A stretch of DNA of 64,000 nt from Gracilaria vermiculophylla (Eukaryota > Rhodophyta > Florideophyceae > Gracilariales > Gracilariaceae): contig JAHNZQ020000079.1 of NCBI GenBank assembly GCA_019155205.2, positions 1,177,710 to 1,241,709 on the forward strand. The letters are read 5' to 3'. Below, in pieces: positions 1-9,451 of this stretch. The notes under the pieces are model-generated. The model did no database searches. It saw only the letters and a list, made by a program, of their open reading frames with translations, and was not told the origin of the DNA. Made by a program: the position numbers and the translations under genes. Positions within the stretch are counted from its first letter, which is position 1. The number at the start of each line of letters is the position of its first letter.

Positions 1-843
1 GTGTGTACAGGCGCAGTATCCTGTTGAAAAAAGAAAATTTCTTCATGAAAACATAAACCAAGCGGTAGCAAATAACTTTATAGAACTTCTTGATATTTTT
101 CCGCACTCATGTTTGTTTCAATAAAGGAGATTTTCGTCAAACCTTTTTTAGAAATGCCTGCCCAAACCATTACAGAGCCTCCACCTGAATGCCTGGTATA
201 AAATTCATGACGTTTTTTACGAAGATCGTGCCAATAAAATTTATAGCAATCTGGTTCGTCCAAATTGAACTTCTTTTCATCAGTAAAAATAATATGTTCC
301 CATTTTTTTCTCCAGTAGGCTTTTCCAGAACACCTGACAACCCTCTTGGGCTTGTGTTGGTCTTGGAGAAAGAAAGTGTTTTTCATTTTTTTATATTTAA
401 ATAAGTTTGTGCTGTTTATCTGCCTCCATATATTTGATTTAGAAACGTTAAGATTAAGATTAATTCTAATTTTTTTGCACGATACTTTTCTTTTGCACAG
501 CTTTCTTTTTAATGCCTCTCTTATCTACTGGGCTGAGCTTCTCTGGGCGTCTAAAATATGATTTTAAGCCATATAGAGTCGGGTTTTATAGAAAAGTAGC
601 AATTGTGACCCTAGAACGCTTTCATGTTTTAGCGATAGCACTGTAGGAATGTTTCTTGGCGTTTGACTTAACGATTTGAAGCTGTTCATGCTTGAAAAGT
701 GGCGGGCGTCGAGCCATTTTTATTATAAAGAAGACGGTGTATATATCTTTTTGAAACGATTCTACATAGACTATGTGAAAAATCTAGTCTACAGTACAGT
801 TTTGGCGCACTTTTGAGGGGTAATATGTTTTTGAAACGCACTG
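1..843 (-). mobile_element. Tc1/mariner element, copy A, cut by window edge
   Basis: The right end at 787-843 is an inverted copy of the terminal repeat that opens the Tc1 copies at 6352 and 38628, followed by the TA target (844-845). The minus strand then runs through an N-terminal DNA-binding region beginning near 717 and the catalytic core at 78-386. The left end lies outside the window. At least four members of this subfamily are present here, which makes the assignment secure. Confidence 0.85.
78..717 (-). pseudogene. Tc1-type transposase, broken
   Basis: This encodes a DDE transposase that would cut and paste its element at TA sites. The start is the ATG at 717, whose first residues (MARRPPLFKHEQ) match the starts of the other copies. 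The best-preserved piece is 78-386, which holds the first catalytic aspartate in FTDEKKFNLDEPD and the conserved stretch GGGSVMVWAGIS. The second Asp and the third acidic residue would lie further left, past the window edge. Between 386 and 717 the frame is interrupted by several stops. No function is expected from this copy. Confidence 0.85.
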
Positions 844-1145
844 TACCTGAACAGCCCATCCGTCCATCCACCTCCCCAGGTTCATATTGACCCATCCATA
901 GCACAACGGATCAAGTCGGTGGTCGGCCACGTGTGATCGTCACACGTGCCCGGCCCCGGCCTGTATTTTTATTTGAGTGTGGCGAATGCCCCTAGGTAGA
1001 GTACGGCGTACACACTTACTGTGCTGTGGCTAATCCGTCTAAGTCGTTGGCCGGTGGTGCCCAGCCGGCTAGTGCTGTCTGGCTCGTAGTATTAGGCTTG
1101 GTGCCGCTTCGCTGCGTTGCAGGGGCGCGGCGTCTTGGCCCCTGC

Positions 1146-1201
1146 GCGGTAGTGCGGTAGTGCGGTAGTGCGGTAGTGCGGTAGTGCGGTAGTGCGGTAG
1201 C
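1146..1201. repeat. Octanucleotide tandem array 1
   Basis: About seven consecutive copies of the 8-bp unit GCGGTAGT (read on the plus strand) lie in the 3' untranslated part of the LINE. The last copy is imperfect. The same octamer core, GTGCGG, is used in array 2. Confidence 0.9.
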
Positions 1202-1275
1202 GCGGTGGCCCGGTTGACCAGTACTTCGATAGCGAGGCAACGCGGCGGTGCGGATCTGGTTCTGTGGCGTTGCGG

Positions 1276-3333
1276 CTATTCAGAGGTATGGCCTAGCGGC
1301 GGCGTTGTGCTTTGCCGTGCTGGGCTTCCGTGCCGTGGCGTTTCGACGTGGTGTGTTCCCTGTGTGGTGGTGCCATGGTGGGGCCATGCTGTGATACCAC
1401 GGGGCGGCTGTGCGACCGTGCGTCTGTGCGACCGTGCACCTGTGCGACTGTGCGACTGTGCGGCCGTGCGGCCGTGCGGCCGTGCGGCCGTGCGGCCGTG
1501 CGGCCGTGCGGCCGGTGGGGGTCGAAGTGCGGTTGCGATGTCGGTGAGTATTCGCTTCACGGTGCGTGCTTGTGCCTTTGTCCATTTCCCCTTCTCCAGT
1601 AACGCTTTGAGCGTTCGTCTGTCCGTTGTGCTCTGGGTGATGCAGTGTTGCGGTATGGTGTTCATGAGCCACATCGCGTATACCCGTCGTCCTGTGTCGC
1701 CGAGGTGCGTGTTCCAGAATTCGTTTGCGTGGGTGGGTGCGGTTCCGGGGAGATGTCGGGCTCGGTTCCGGTTGAGGTGTTGCACCAACTGGGTCCGGCG
1801 GTGTGTTGCTCGGCGACTAAAATAGCCTGGCTCCTCTGCGGCTCTTAGTGTGTCGATGGGGAAGCGGCGGAGATGCTGGAAGGTCGTGGCATAGATCCGG
1901 GTCTGGCTCCATTGCGCATTCCGGCTGGCGAGCTCCCGTTGTTGTGCCGGCGTTCCGCCGTATTCCATAGCGTCTTCCGGTTCTGTCACGGCCTTGAGGC
2001 GTCGACGGCACCACGACTCCAGCCGTGCCGTCCGCCGACTTTCGTGTCCTTCCAGGCCCATTAAGAATTCGAGTCGGCTTGTATCTATTCGCCCCCGGAG
2101 CCTCAGGACCCAGCGTACGGCCGCTTGGTCTAGTCGTTGTAAAGCGGCTGTCCATGCTGGGGTGTGTGCGGCGAGCTCGCTCCCGTAGTCTGCCGATGGG
2201 TAAACCGCGCTGCGCACTAGGCTCTTTCGTACTCTCATGTTCGTGATACCATATGCGTTACATGCTCGGGCGAGACCATTGAGCCGTCCATCTGCTTGCC
2301 GGACGCGTTGGAGCTGTGCTGTGGTGCCAGCGCCACTGCGCGTGAGTGTAACTCCGAGGTAGGTGGCCTCTGCTGTGGTGGAGAGGCGTGTACCACTGAG
2401 CGTAATTGGGGTGCTGCTGTCCGTGAGTACCACGGATTTGGCAGCGTTCCAGGTCATGTCGTAATTCTCGGCCCAAGCAGATGCCATGTCCAGCTGACGT
2501 TGTAACCGTGCTGCACTCCGCCCTAAGAGGATAACGTCGTCGCAGTAGCAGGACGCAGTGCATGTCCCCCTGTGAGCCTCCTTATTGTCGTGATCTCTGA
2601 GGAATGTTTCCATGAACGCGTTGAAGAGTAGCGGGCTGGCGGAGTCTCCCTGCGGTACTCCGACTGTCAGTCGCACACCCTCCCGGTCCTTCGGGTATCC
2701 CTTGGTGTACGAGCGCGTGTTCACGAGCAGGGCTTGAAGCATGCTGTGCAGTATGGTGTTGACGCCGCCCTGCAGTTCGCTCATGATCGTGTCGCGGCGC
2801 ACGCAGTCGAAGGCACCGGTTAGATCTAGCACCGCGATGTGGGTTGCGCCGTCCCTGATGAGTGACTGCGCGTGTGCAATGGCGTCCTCGGTGGACAATC
2901 GGGCCCGATCTCCCCATTGGTATCGGCTCTACTCAAAAACCTCTTATAGGAGGCGTCCCACCGCTGACGCGATGATCTTGCGGAGGATACTGAGTAGTGC
3001 CACTGGGCGATACGAGTTCGGTCGGCTGCTGTCGCCCTTCTCGAATAGGGGTCTGATCCAGCCTGTGCGCAATACGGTCGGGAGATAACGGAGTTCCCCC
3101 ACCTTTCGCCACAGAGAGTCTAGGGCACCAGCCATGGTCTTTGGAGATAGGCGGAGCATTTCGTTCACGATCTCATCTGGTCCGGGCGCTTTCCGCAGGT
3201 TGGAGCGATTGATAGCTGCTTCGAGGCGGTCCCTGAAGTCGGGCGGAGGGGTGAAGGGGCTGGGGCGGAGCTGGGCATCATGTGTTTGCTTCGTTCTCAT
3301 GTAGCGGGACCACTCAACGGGATCCACGTTCAC
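1276..3333 (-). pseudogene. LINE reverse transcriptase ORF with two in-frame stops
   Basis: This is the reverse transcriptase of a non-LTR element, which would copy its RNA into a nicked target. Frame is kept from 3333 to 1276 apart from two stops, TAA at 2944-2946 and TAG at 2929-2931. The first part contains RKAPGPDEIVNEML and NSYRPVALLSILRKI, typical of the LINE RT N-terminus. The second has block A (LDLTGAFD), block B (GVPQGDSASPLLFN) and block C written CYCDDVILL near 2536-2550. The usual F/YADD is therefore YCDD here. The last 60 or so codons are low-complexity sequence made by octanucleotide repeats, ending at TGA in a Pro/His-rich tail. No RNase H or zinc-knuckle domain was recognised. 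The 5' side is frameshifted. Confidence 0.85.
1408..1513. repeat. Octanucleotide tandem array 2 inside the LINE ORF tail
   Basis: Seven perfect GTGCGGCC units lie at 1458-1513. They are preceded by two GTGCGACT units and by degenerate units (GTGCGACC, GTGCGTCT, GTGCACCT) back to about 1408. Because 8 is not a multiple of 3, the array translates on the minus strand as a repeating eight-residue peptide of His, Gly, Arg, Thr, Ala and Pro (HGRTAARP). Confidence 0.9.
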
Positions 3334-3661
3334 ATCCGAGCGAGCTGTAGAGGGGGGAAGGTTCCGTTCGTTCTCCCTGTGGAGCCGGAGCGTTTCCAGT
3401 GTGGCTGCGGAGGGATCTTGCTGCGCCAGTTCTTGGAGGCGGCGTGTGTTGATCTGCCGCCTGCGGCGTCGGTACTCGCGTTGTATGTCTCTGTCGAGGC
3501 GTCGGAGTTCTTCCCGCCGGCGGTCATGGTCCCGTGTGTGTGGATTCCGCGCCAGTTCTCGCCTGCGTGTTCGCCTCCTCCGGCTGCGCTGGTCAAGGTC
3601 CCGTGTCCATCCCGGACGGAATCATGGTGGTTTCGGGCGTGCTCGGATCAGGAAGGGGTGC

Positions 3662-3999
3662 TTAATGGCGTAGACCAGGTCTGCTGCCACATCTTCTAGC
3701 GCTTTGGTGTCGCAGACGGTGTCGATGCGCTGGGTCAGCCGAGGTAGGCTGATTCCATAACTGCTGACGGCCTCCATCTGACAGCGGTGTGTTCGGAGGC
3801 GATGCCGGGAGATTTGCTAGGTCAACCCGGTACGGCGGGGGATAGTGATGTCGGACAGGAGCAGATGGTGGTCGGAGTGCTGGGTTTCCATAGCAGTATG
3901 CCTCCGTCCATGAGAGCACAAACCCTCGCCCACAACGCAAGAATCAAAAAGCGAAAAGAAGAAAAGGTCAGAAGAGCAAAAGCCCTGTCGCTTATTCAA
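3662..3999 (-). pseudogene. Remnant of LINE endonuclease C-terminus
   Basis: On the minus strand the peptide METQHSDHHLLLSDI (about 3849-3893) carries the SDH signature that ends apurinic/apyrimidinic-type endonuclease domains of LINEs. The flanking coding sequence continues toward the RT in other frames, so this part is frameshifted. The rest of the endonuclease is missing because the element is truncated at about 3895. Confidence 0.6.
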
Positions 4000-5829
4000 A
4001 AAGGTGTTAGTGCCTTAAAAGCCTCTACAAAGACAGGGGTTTCCAGAACCACGACTACGCGCATTAAGAAATTCTTTGACACCTCCAACAAGGTCGAGCT
4101 CGAAAAGCTGCTTGACCCTGTGCTTCACCATGCCGGGCGGAAGACAGTCTTTTCGCCACACGAAGAAGAACTCGTCGTCAAGCGCGCTTTACACGCCGCG
4201 GCGCATGGTTTCGCAGTGGATAGCACTGTCATGAACACTGTACATGCAAAGATAGCAGCCGATAAATGTAACGGATACGCTAACGGTGTGGCCTCCCCTG
4301 ACGCCATTCGATCATTTCGAGCTCGAAACCGGGCCTTGGCGTACAGGGTAGCTGAAAATGTGACCGAGGCACAACTAGCAGCGCAAAACAAGACACATAT
4401 TGAAAGTTTGAAGTACGCGCTGCAGGAGGTAGAGCAACAACATCCAGGTATACTTGCCGATGCCCGTCAAATTTGGAATTGGTATGAAACCGCCGTATCC
4501 GGAGAATATGGAAGGAAAGTCAGATGCTATGCTTTGGCGTCTACGCACAGTGGTGGTGCTAGGAGCAGTATCAGAGACGCTGGGAAACATGTGACAGCCG
4601 GAATCGCTATTTCGGCTGCGGGCAACGTTGCCCCTCTTTTTTTTGTAGCTTCTGGAAAACGAATCGTTAAGACTTGGCGAGACCCTTTACAGAAGCAGGA
4701 CTTCACTAATGCACTCGGAATACCTCACTGGCTTTGCGAAGATAGCTGGTTGCCGCCGGAAACTGCAATCCATGTGACAAAGTCTGGCTCCGTAGACCGC
4801 AGTGTAATTGTGAAAATCGCCGAACATGTAAATGCGCATGCCAGAAAAACCATCCCTTCCGATAAGCACATTTTGCTCTTGGTAGACGGACACAGCTCTA
4901 GAGAAGGCTTGGAGTCGATTGACACATGTCAGCGATTGAAAATTATCGTCGTGCGTCTTCCCGCGAATACAACCCACATTGTACAGCCTTGCGATCAGCT
5001 AGTAAACGGAACGTTTCAGCGCACAGTTCGAAAAACTAGAGATGAGTTGTTGGCCATGGCGCACCTCTCGTGGGCTAATACGTCTTACAAAATCAAGTTA
5101 GCAGTAGCTGGCCATCAAGCGATCACACCAAGCGATGCCAGGATGTCTTTTGTGAAGTACGGGATGTGGCCAATGGACTTCAGATTCGTTCGCTTCGCTA
5201 TTTCTTCAAGACAGATCGATAACCCCTGAACCGAGCACGTAGATGCAGGTCAGACCTTAGCCCAATCTGAAGCTTTGTTGGGCAAGGTCACGGCGGCCAG
5301 GAGTCATAATATTGCGCTGCAGTCTGAAATACATCGCCTTACGGACGGAAGGCACCCTGCCTCTTGAGCTCTTTCCAAGGTTTCTGCTCTTATCCAGACC
5401 AAATATAGGGTCAACACGATTCTCCAGCAGGAGATGCGGGCTCCAAAAAGTGCTAATTGTAGTCGTAAGGCTCGTAAAAACGGCGGAGGCATGCAAAAAT
5501 CCAAGATACTGACCTCGAGGGGACCTGAAACGTCGCTTTGGGATGCACAGTTGTCAAAGTCTAAGATGGAGGATGCCCGGATACTCGGCGTCCAAATCCG
5601 AGAGCTATGTGACAGGAGTGGATTCGATAAGGAGAATGTTGAACCGGTAGGTCTTGAAAACGTAACCCGTTATGTAGAGTCCACAGTTGACTACTACTTT
5701 GACGATATTCCTATTGGTCTAAGGCGCAGGCGATTTGCGTCAGGTGCGTCGGAGAAAGGAATGTTCTGCCGCACAGAATTGCATCATGATGCTGCACGGT
5801 CTTTGCTGGGATTGTCACAGCTTCGATAG
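3898..5829 (+). pseudogene. pogo/Tigger-like (DDE_1) transposase, catalytic Asp lost
   Basis: The longest open stretch ends at 5229. I place the start at ATG 3898 (or 3910), because the 37 codons upstream in the open frame are antisense LINE sequence. An N-terminal helix-turn-helix (about 3940-4080, ALSLIQKGVSALKASTKTGV) is followed by a DDE_1 catalytic domain. Visible blocks are HVTAGIAISAAG, LLLVDGHSS with Asp at 4885-4887, and NTTHIVQPCDQL with Asp at 4993-4995. The first acidic position, normally Asp before Glu-Thr, reads NWYET with TAT at 4483-4485. The same frame continues past TGA 5227-5229 and TGA 5365-5367 to 5829 through a Ser/Lys-rich tail. Terminal repeats were not found. Two TGA stops and the missing Asp indicate an inactive copy. 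Confidence 0.8.
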
Positions 5830-5984
5830 ATATGTCGCTGCCGGGGTGCTCAAATTGAGCCCGATGGCGTCTGCTGCGCTCAGAAACAGAAAATTTGGTA
5901 CCCCAAAAACGGCCTGCATGGGGGCTAAATGGCAGATTTTACATAAAATGTTAACGTGACCAAATCAAGCCTGTGAGAAGGGTA

Positions 5985-6351
5985 CAGTGCGTTTCAAAAT
6001 CACATTACACGTGAGGAAAGAAGTGTGCCAAAACTGTACTGTGGGATAGTATTCGCAAATCGTCTATGTAGAATTGGTCCAAAAAGATATGTACATCGTC
6101 TCTTTCCAGTAAAAACGGCTCGAGGCCCTTCATTTTCCAAACAAAAACAGCTTCTATTCATCAAATTGAATGTCAAGCATAAATGTACCAGTGCTATCGC
6201 CAAAACAGTTGAGCGCTTTAAGGTCACAATTGCTACTTTTTTCAAAAACATTACTCTTTACGCAGACCAGTGAGCTGCCGTACAGCCTAAGAAGCTCAGA
6301 TCAGCAAACAAATTACTAATAAGTATACATGAATTATGTAAAAGATGCATA
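5985..6351 (+). mobile_element. Tc1-like element, 5' fragment
   Basis: The fragment starts with CAGTGCGTTTCAAAATCACATT after TA (5983-5984), a diverged version of the copy A terminal repeat. The N-terminal transposase reading (ARGPSFSKQKQLLFIK and on) is recognisable on the plus strand near 6118-6280. The next Tc1 copy (6352-7631) inserted at a TA at its right end. I could not find the rest of this element after 7633. Confidence 0.75.
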
Positions 6352-7631
6352 CAGTGCGTTTCAAAAACATATTACCCCTCAAAAGTGCGCCAAAACTGTA
6401 CTGTACGCTAGATTTTGCACATAGTCTATGTAGAATCGTTTCAAAAAGATATCTACACCGGCTTCTTTCTAATAAAAATAGCTCGAGATCCGCCACTTTC
6501 CAAGCAAGAACAACTTCAAATCGTTAAGTTTAACGCCGAGAAACATTCCAACAGTGCTAATGCTAAAACATTGAAGTGTTTTAGGGTCCCAATAGCTGCT
6601 GTTCTCCAAAATGCGACTCTTTATGGATTAAAACGATCTCCTGGAGGCCCTAAGAAGCTCAGCTCAGCAGATAAAAGAGTAATTAAAAGAGTGTTATGCA
6701 AAGGAAAAGTATTGTGCAAAACAAAATTGGTATAAATCTTAATCTCAACGTTTTTTAATCAATTATATGAAAGCAGAAAAACAGCACAATTTTTTTTAAA
6801 TATAAAACAATGAAGAAAACTTTCTTTCTCCAGGACCATCACAAGCAAAAGAGAATTGACAGGTGTGCCGGAAAAGCCTACTGGAAAAAGGAATAAGAAA
6901 TTTTTATTTTTACTGATGAAAAAAAGATCAATTTGGACGGACCAGATTGCTACAAGTATTATTGGCACGAATTTCGTAAGAAACGTCATGAACTTTATAC
7001 CAGGCGCTCTGGTGGAGGCTCTGTAATGGTCTGGGCGGGCATTTCTAAAAAAGGTCTAACGGAAATTTCCTTCATTGAAACGAACCTAAATGCAGAAAAA
7101 TATCAGGAAGTTCTATATAGCTATTTGTTACCTTTTGGTCTATGTTTCCATGAAGAAATTTTCATTTTCAATAGGATAATGCGCCTGTATACACTGCATC
7201 TTTAATCAAAAATTGGCTACAGGAGTCTAAGGTATCTGTTTTAGAGTTGCCAGCGCGCTCACCAGATTAGAAACCAATCGAAAACGTTTGGAGACTGCCG
7301 GCAAGGATGGTTTATGCGCATGGAAGGCAATTTCAGACAGTTTTTGAACTCAAAAACTGTATTAAAAATTGCTAGAAATCTACAACAGTTTCAACTGTGG
7401 AAAAGTAGATCAATTCGATGCCGAAACGCTGCATCAGCGTTATATTGCAAAAAAGATGCGAAATAAACTATTGATCGTCGCGCAGTAAAGAATTCATATT
7501 GATGACCATATGTTTTTGAAACAGTTTTTTTACTCTACTTTTTTCTGAAACCTATTTTTGTAGGCGTACAGTATACATTTGTTCGTTTTTTTGAGATTTC
7601 ACAGCATGTCGTATGTTTTTGAAACAGTCAG
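6352..7631 (+). mobile_element. Tc1 element, full length, dead transposase
   Basis: This 1280-bp element is bounded by TA at 6350-6351 and 7632-7633. It opens with CAGTGCGTTTCAAAAACATA and closes with an imperfect inverted version of it. The transposase (about 6476-7405) is decayed. Its initiator ATG is ATA, there is a stop in the core near 6893, and a frameshift affects the second-Asp region near 7165. The first catalytic block (FTDEKK), GGGSVMVWAGIS (7010-7045) and PIENVW (near 7275) are still readable. The copy at 38628 is its closest relative here. Confidence 0.88.
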
Positions 7632-7852
7632 TAAGACGCACAAAACTTTTTTAAAACACGTAGGCAAAACGATCATATTGTGAGACTAAGCAGCATATTT
7701 CAATTATAAACTATCCTGTAAAATATGTTGCGCTCCTTCAAAGTGCGAAAAGTTTCCATAGTAATCGATCACAGTCATTAAATCTGAAAATTATGTTTAC
7801 CGAATCCAAGGTTTTCATAAAATAGTGGATTCGTATACTGCCATTTACATTT

Positions 7853-8401
7853 TGTAGTACAGTGTATCGTAAGGTGATACATGGTGTGGCTTCACGACGA
7901 AATATTCCTAAGGAGAGCTCGCATTTTATAAAATGAGCCACGTGGTGCATAACTCGGCCCATGTGCGCTACAGTACCCTGAAGAACGGTAGATTTTTGAT
8001 GTATTTTAATTACTTTGTGCAAGTAGTTACTACAGTAGTGAGACCTGCCGAGGCGGGCTCCCAGCGTAATGCTTATTCTGTCGGTCCAGCTCCACGTCTG
8101 GGGAAGTAAACCAAGCACCCTTGAGTCTACGTCTATTTTTCCAGTTGGAGACTCTTGTCGAACATCCTAAGGTTTCTAAGCCGCCGATCCCCAGGTCGCC
8201 TCGTAGCAACGCCTGTAGGAGCATTGTTCGCCCAGTGAACCTCTCTCTCGGCTGGTGTTTGCGGACCTCCTTCCAAATTTTCCCGGCTCGTGACAGCCAC
8301 TATCGAAGACCACCTTTAGGAACCCGTGCCTTTAGAGTCAACAAAAACTCCTAACGGATGCTGTGCGCTTTTACCTCGACAGAAGAACTGACCGTACCAC
8401 A
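7853..8401 (+). mobile_element. Solo LTR of the Gypsy-1 family
   Basis: It begins TGTAGTACAGTG and ends CCGTACCACA, as the Gypsy-1 LTRs do, and aligns along its length with those at 12524-13645 and 22975-23527 (for example GAGACCTGCCGAGGCGGGCT near 8040). No internal element sequence follows. Flanking pentamers do not match, so the target-site duplication has decayed or been lost. Confidence 0.88.
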
Positions 8402-8897
8402 CTTTACACTGTAAAAGAAGTGCTATTTCCAACGACCTTTCAAAGAATAAGATTATTTAAATGAACGTAACGATCTTTTCCCTCTTCTTATTCACAGCTT
8501 CATATTATGTTATTCACGATGAAGTCTGTAAAAGCTCTCACAAAGGCTCTTACGTAAATTGAAAAGAGAAAGGTAATTGATATAAATAGCGACGCATGTT
8601 CTGCATCTCAAATGGAGAGAATGTTGCAGCGTTGTCGATTCGTTATTCGTAACTTTTTACAACGGCCCCATTTTTCTCACAAACAACGATTGAACGCCAA
8701 ACTAAAACCATTTCTTCAACGATTTAAAGAGCAGTCGTTCAAGCTGCTACACTTCAGAATAAATCAGCTGAATAAATTAAAAAAGAAACATAAACTTTCG
8801 GTTACAGTTCAAAAACTATAAATATTTTAGAAAAGACTTCATATTTAAGTGCGGGGAACTGAAAACTGGTATGGTGATGAATTCAAAACACAAATAC
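8402..8897. other. AT-rich spacer between two opposed solo LTRs
   Basis: Nothing recognisable was found. A 69-codon Lys-rich open frame at 8612-8821 has no motif that I know, and chance is a sufficient explanation for it. Confidence 0.5.
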
Positions 8898-9451
8898 TGT
8901 GGTACTGTCAGCCCTCCTCTCGAGGTAGGAAAGCACAACGTCCGTTAGGAGTTTTTGTTGACTCCAAAGGTGCGTGTTCCTAAAGGTGGTCTCCGGTATC
9001 CGCTGTCGCGAGCCGGGGGAATTCTTAAAAGGGATCCGCAAACACCGAGCGGAGGGGGAGGTTCACTGGGCGGACAATGCTCCTACAGGCGCTGCTATGA
9101 TACGACCTGGGGATCGGCGGCTTAGAATCGTGAGTTGATCGACGAGAGACTCCACCCAGAAAAGTAGATGAAGACTCAAGGGAGCTTGTCTTTACTTCCC
9201 CAAAGGTGTAGCTCAACCGGCACATTAAGTATCAAGCCGGAAGCCCGCCTCGGCAGGTCTCGCTACTGTACTAATTACCTGCATGAATTAACTAAAATAA
9301 ATAATAATTCTACCGTCCCCAAAGGATACTGTAGCGAACGCGGGCGGAATTATGCACTACGTGGCCCATCTAATAAAATACGAACCCTCCTAAGGAATAT
9401 CATACCATAAGTCCTCACCACCATTTTTTCCTTAGGAGCCACTGTACTACA
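8898..9451 (-). mobile_element. Solo LTR of the Gypsy-1 family, reversed
   Basis: Read on the minus strand it starts TGTAGTACAGTGGCTCC at 9451 and ends CTGACAGTACCACA at 8898, matching the Gypsy-1 LTR throughout. It fixed the LTR termini for the family. Flanking bases (AATAC left, AGTGG right) do not form a duplication. Confidence 0.9.

Larger units (their letters stand above)
905..3895 (-). mobile_element. Non-LTR retrotransposon (LINE), 5'-truncated
   Basis: On the minus strand a degraded endonuclease end (about 3830-3890) is followed by a reverse transcriptase (3333-1276) and a GC-rich tail that ends near the T-rich stretch at 963-975. The region is far more GC-rich than the Tc1 DNA on its left. 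The junction with the pogo-like gene is near 3895, where LINE-like antisense sequence stops. No target-site duplication was identified, and both ends are approximate. Confidence 0.8.

Noticed and set aside
1408..1513. Possible CRISPR array
   Set aside because: The units are contiguous octamers without spacers, in a eukaryotic LINE.
1205..1825. A 206-codon plus-strand open frame rich in Cys, Arg and Val
   Set aside because: It is the mirror of the octanucleotide-rich LINE tail. The reverse-transcriptase motifs are on the other strand.
3898..5829. Alternative genetic code with TGA read as Trp
   Set aside because: Other elements here are broken equally by TAA and TAG, and the intact polyprotein H ends at TGA.
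8612..8821. Small Lys-rich ORF as a gene
   Set aside because: 69 codons, no motif, AT-rich DNA. Chance is sufficient.
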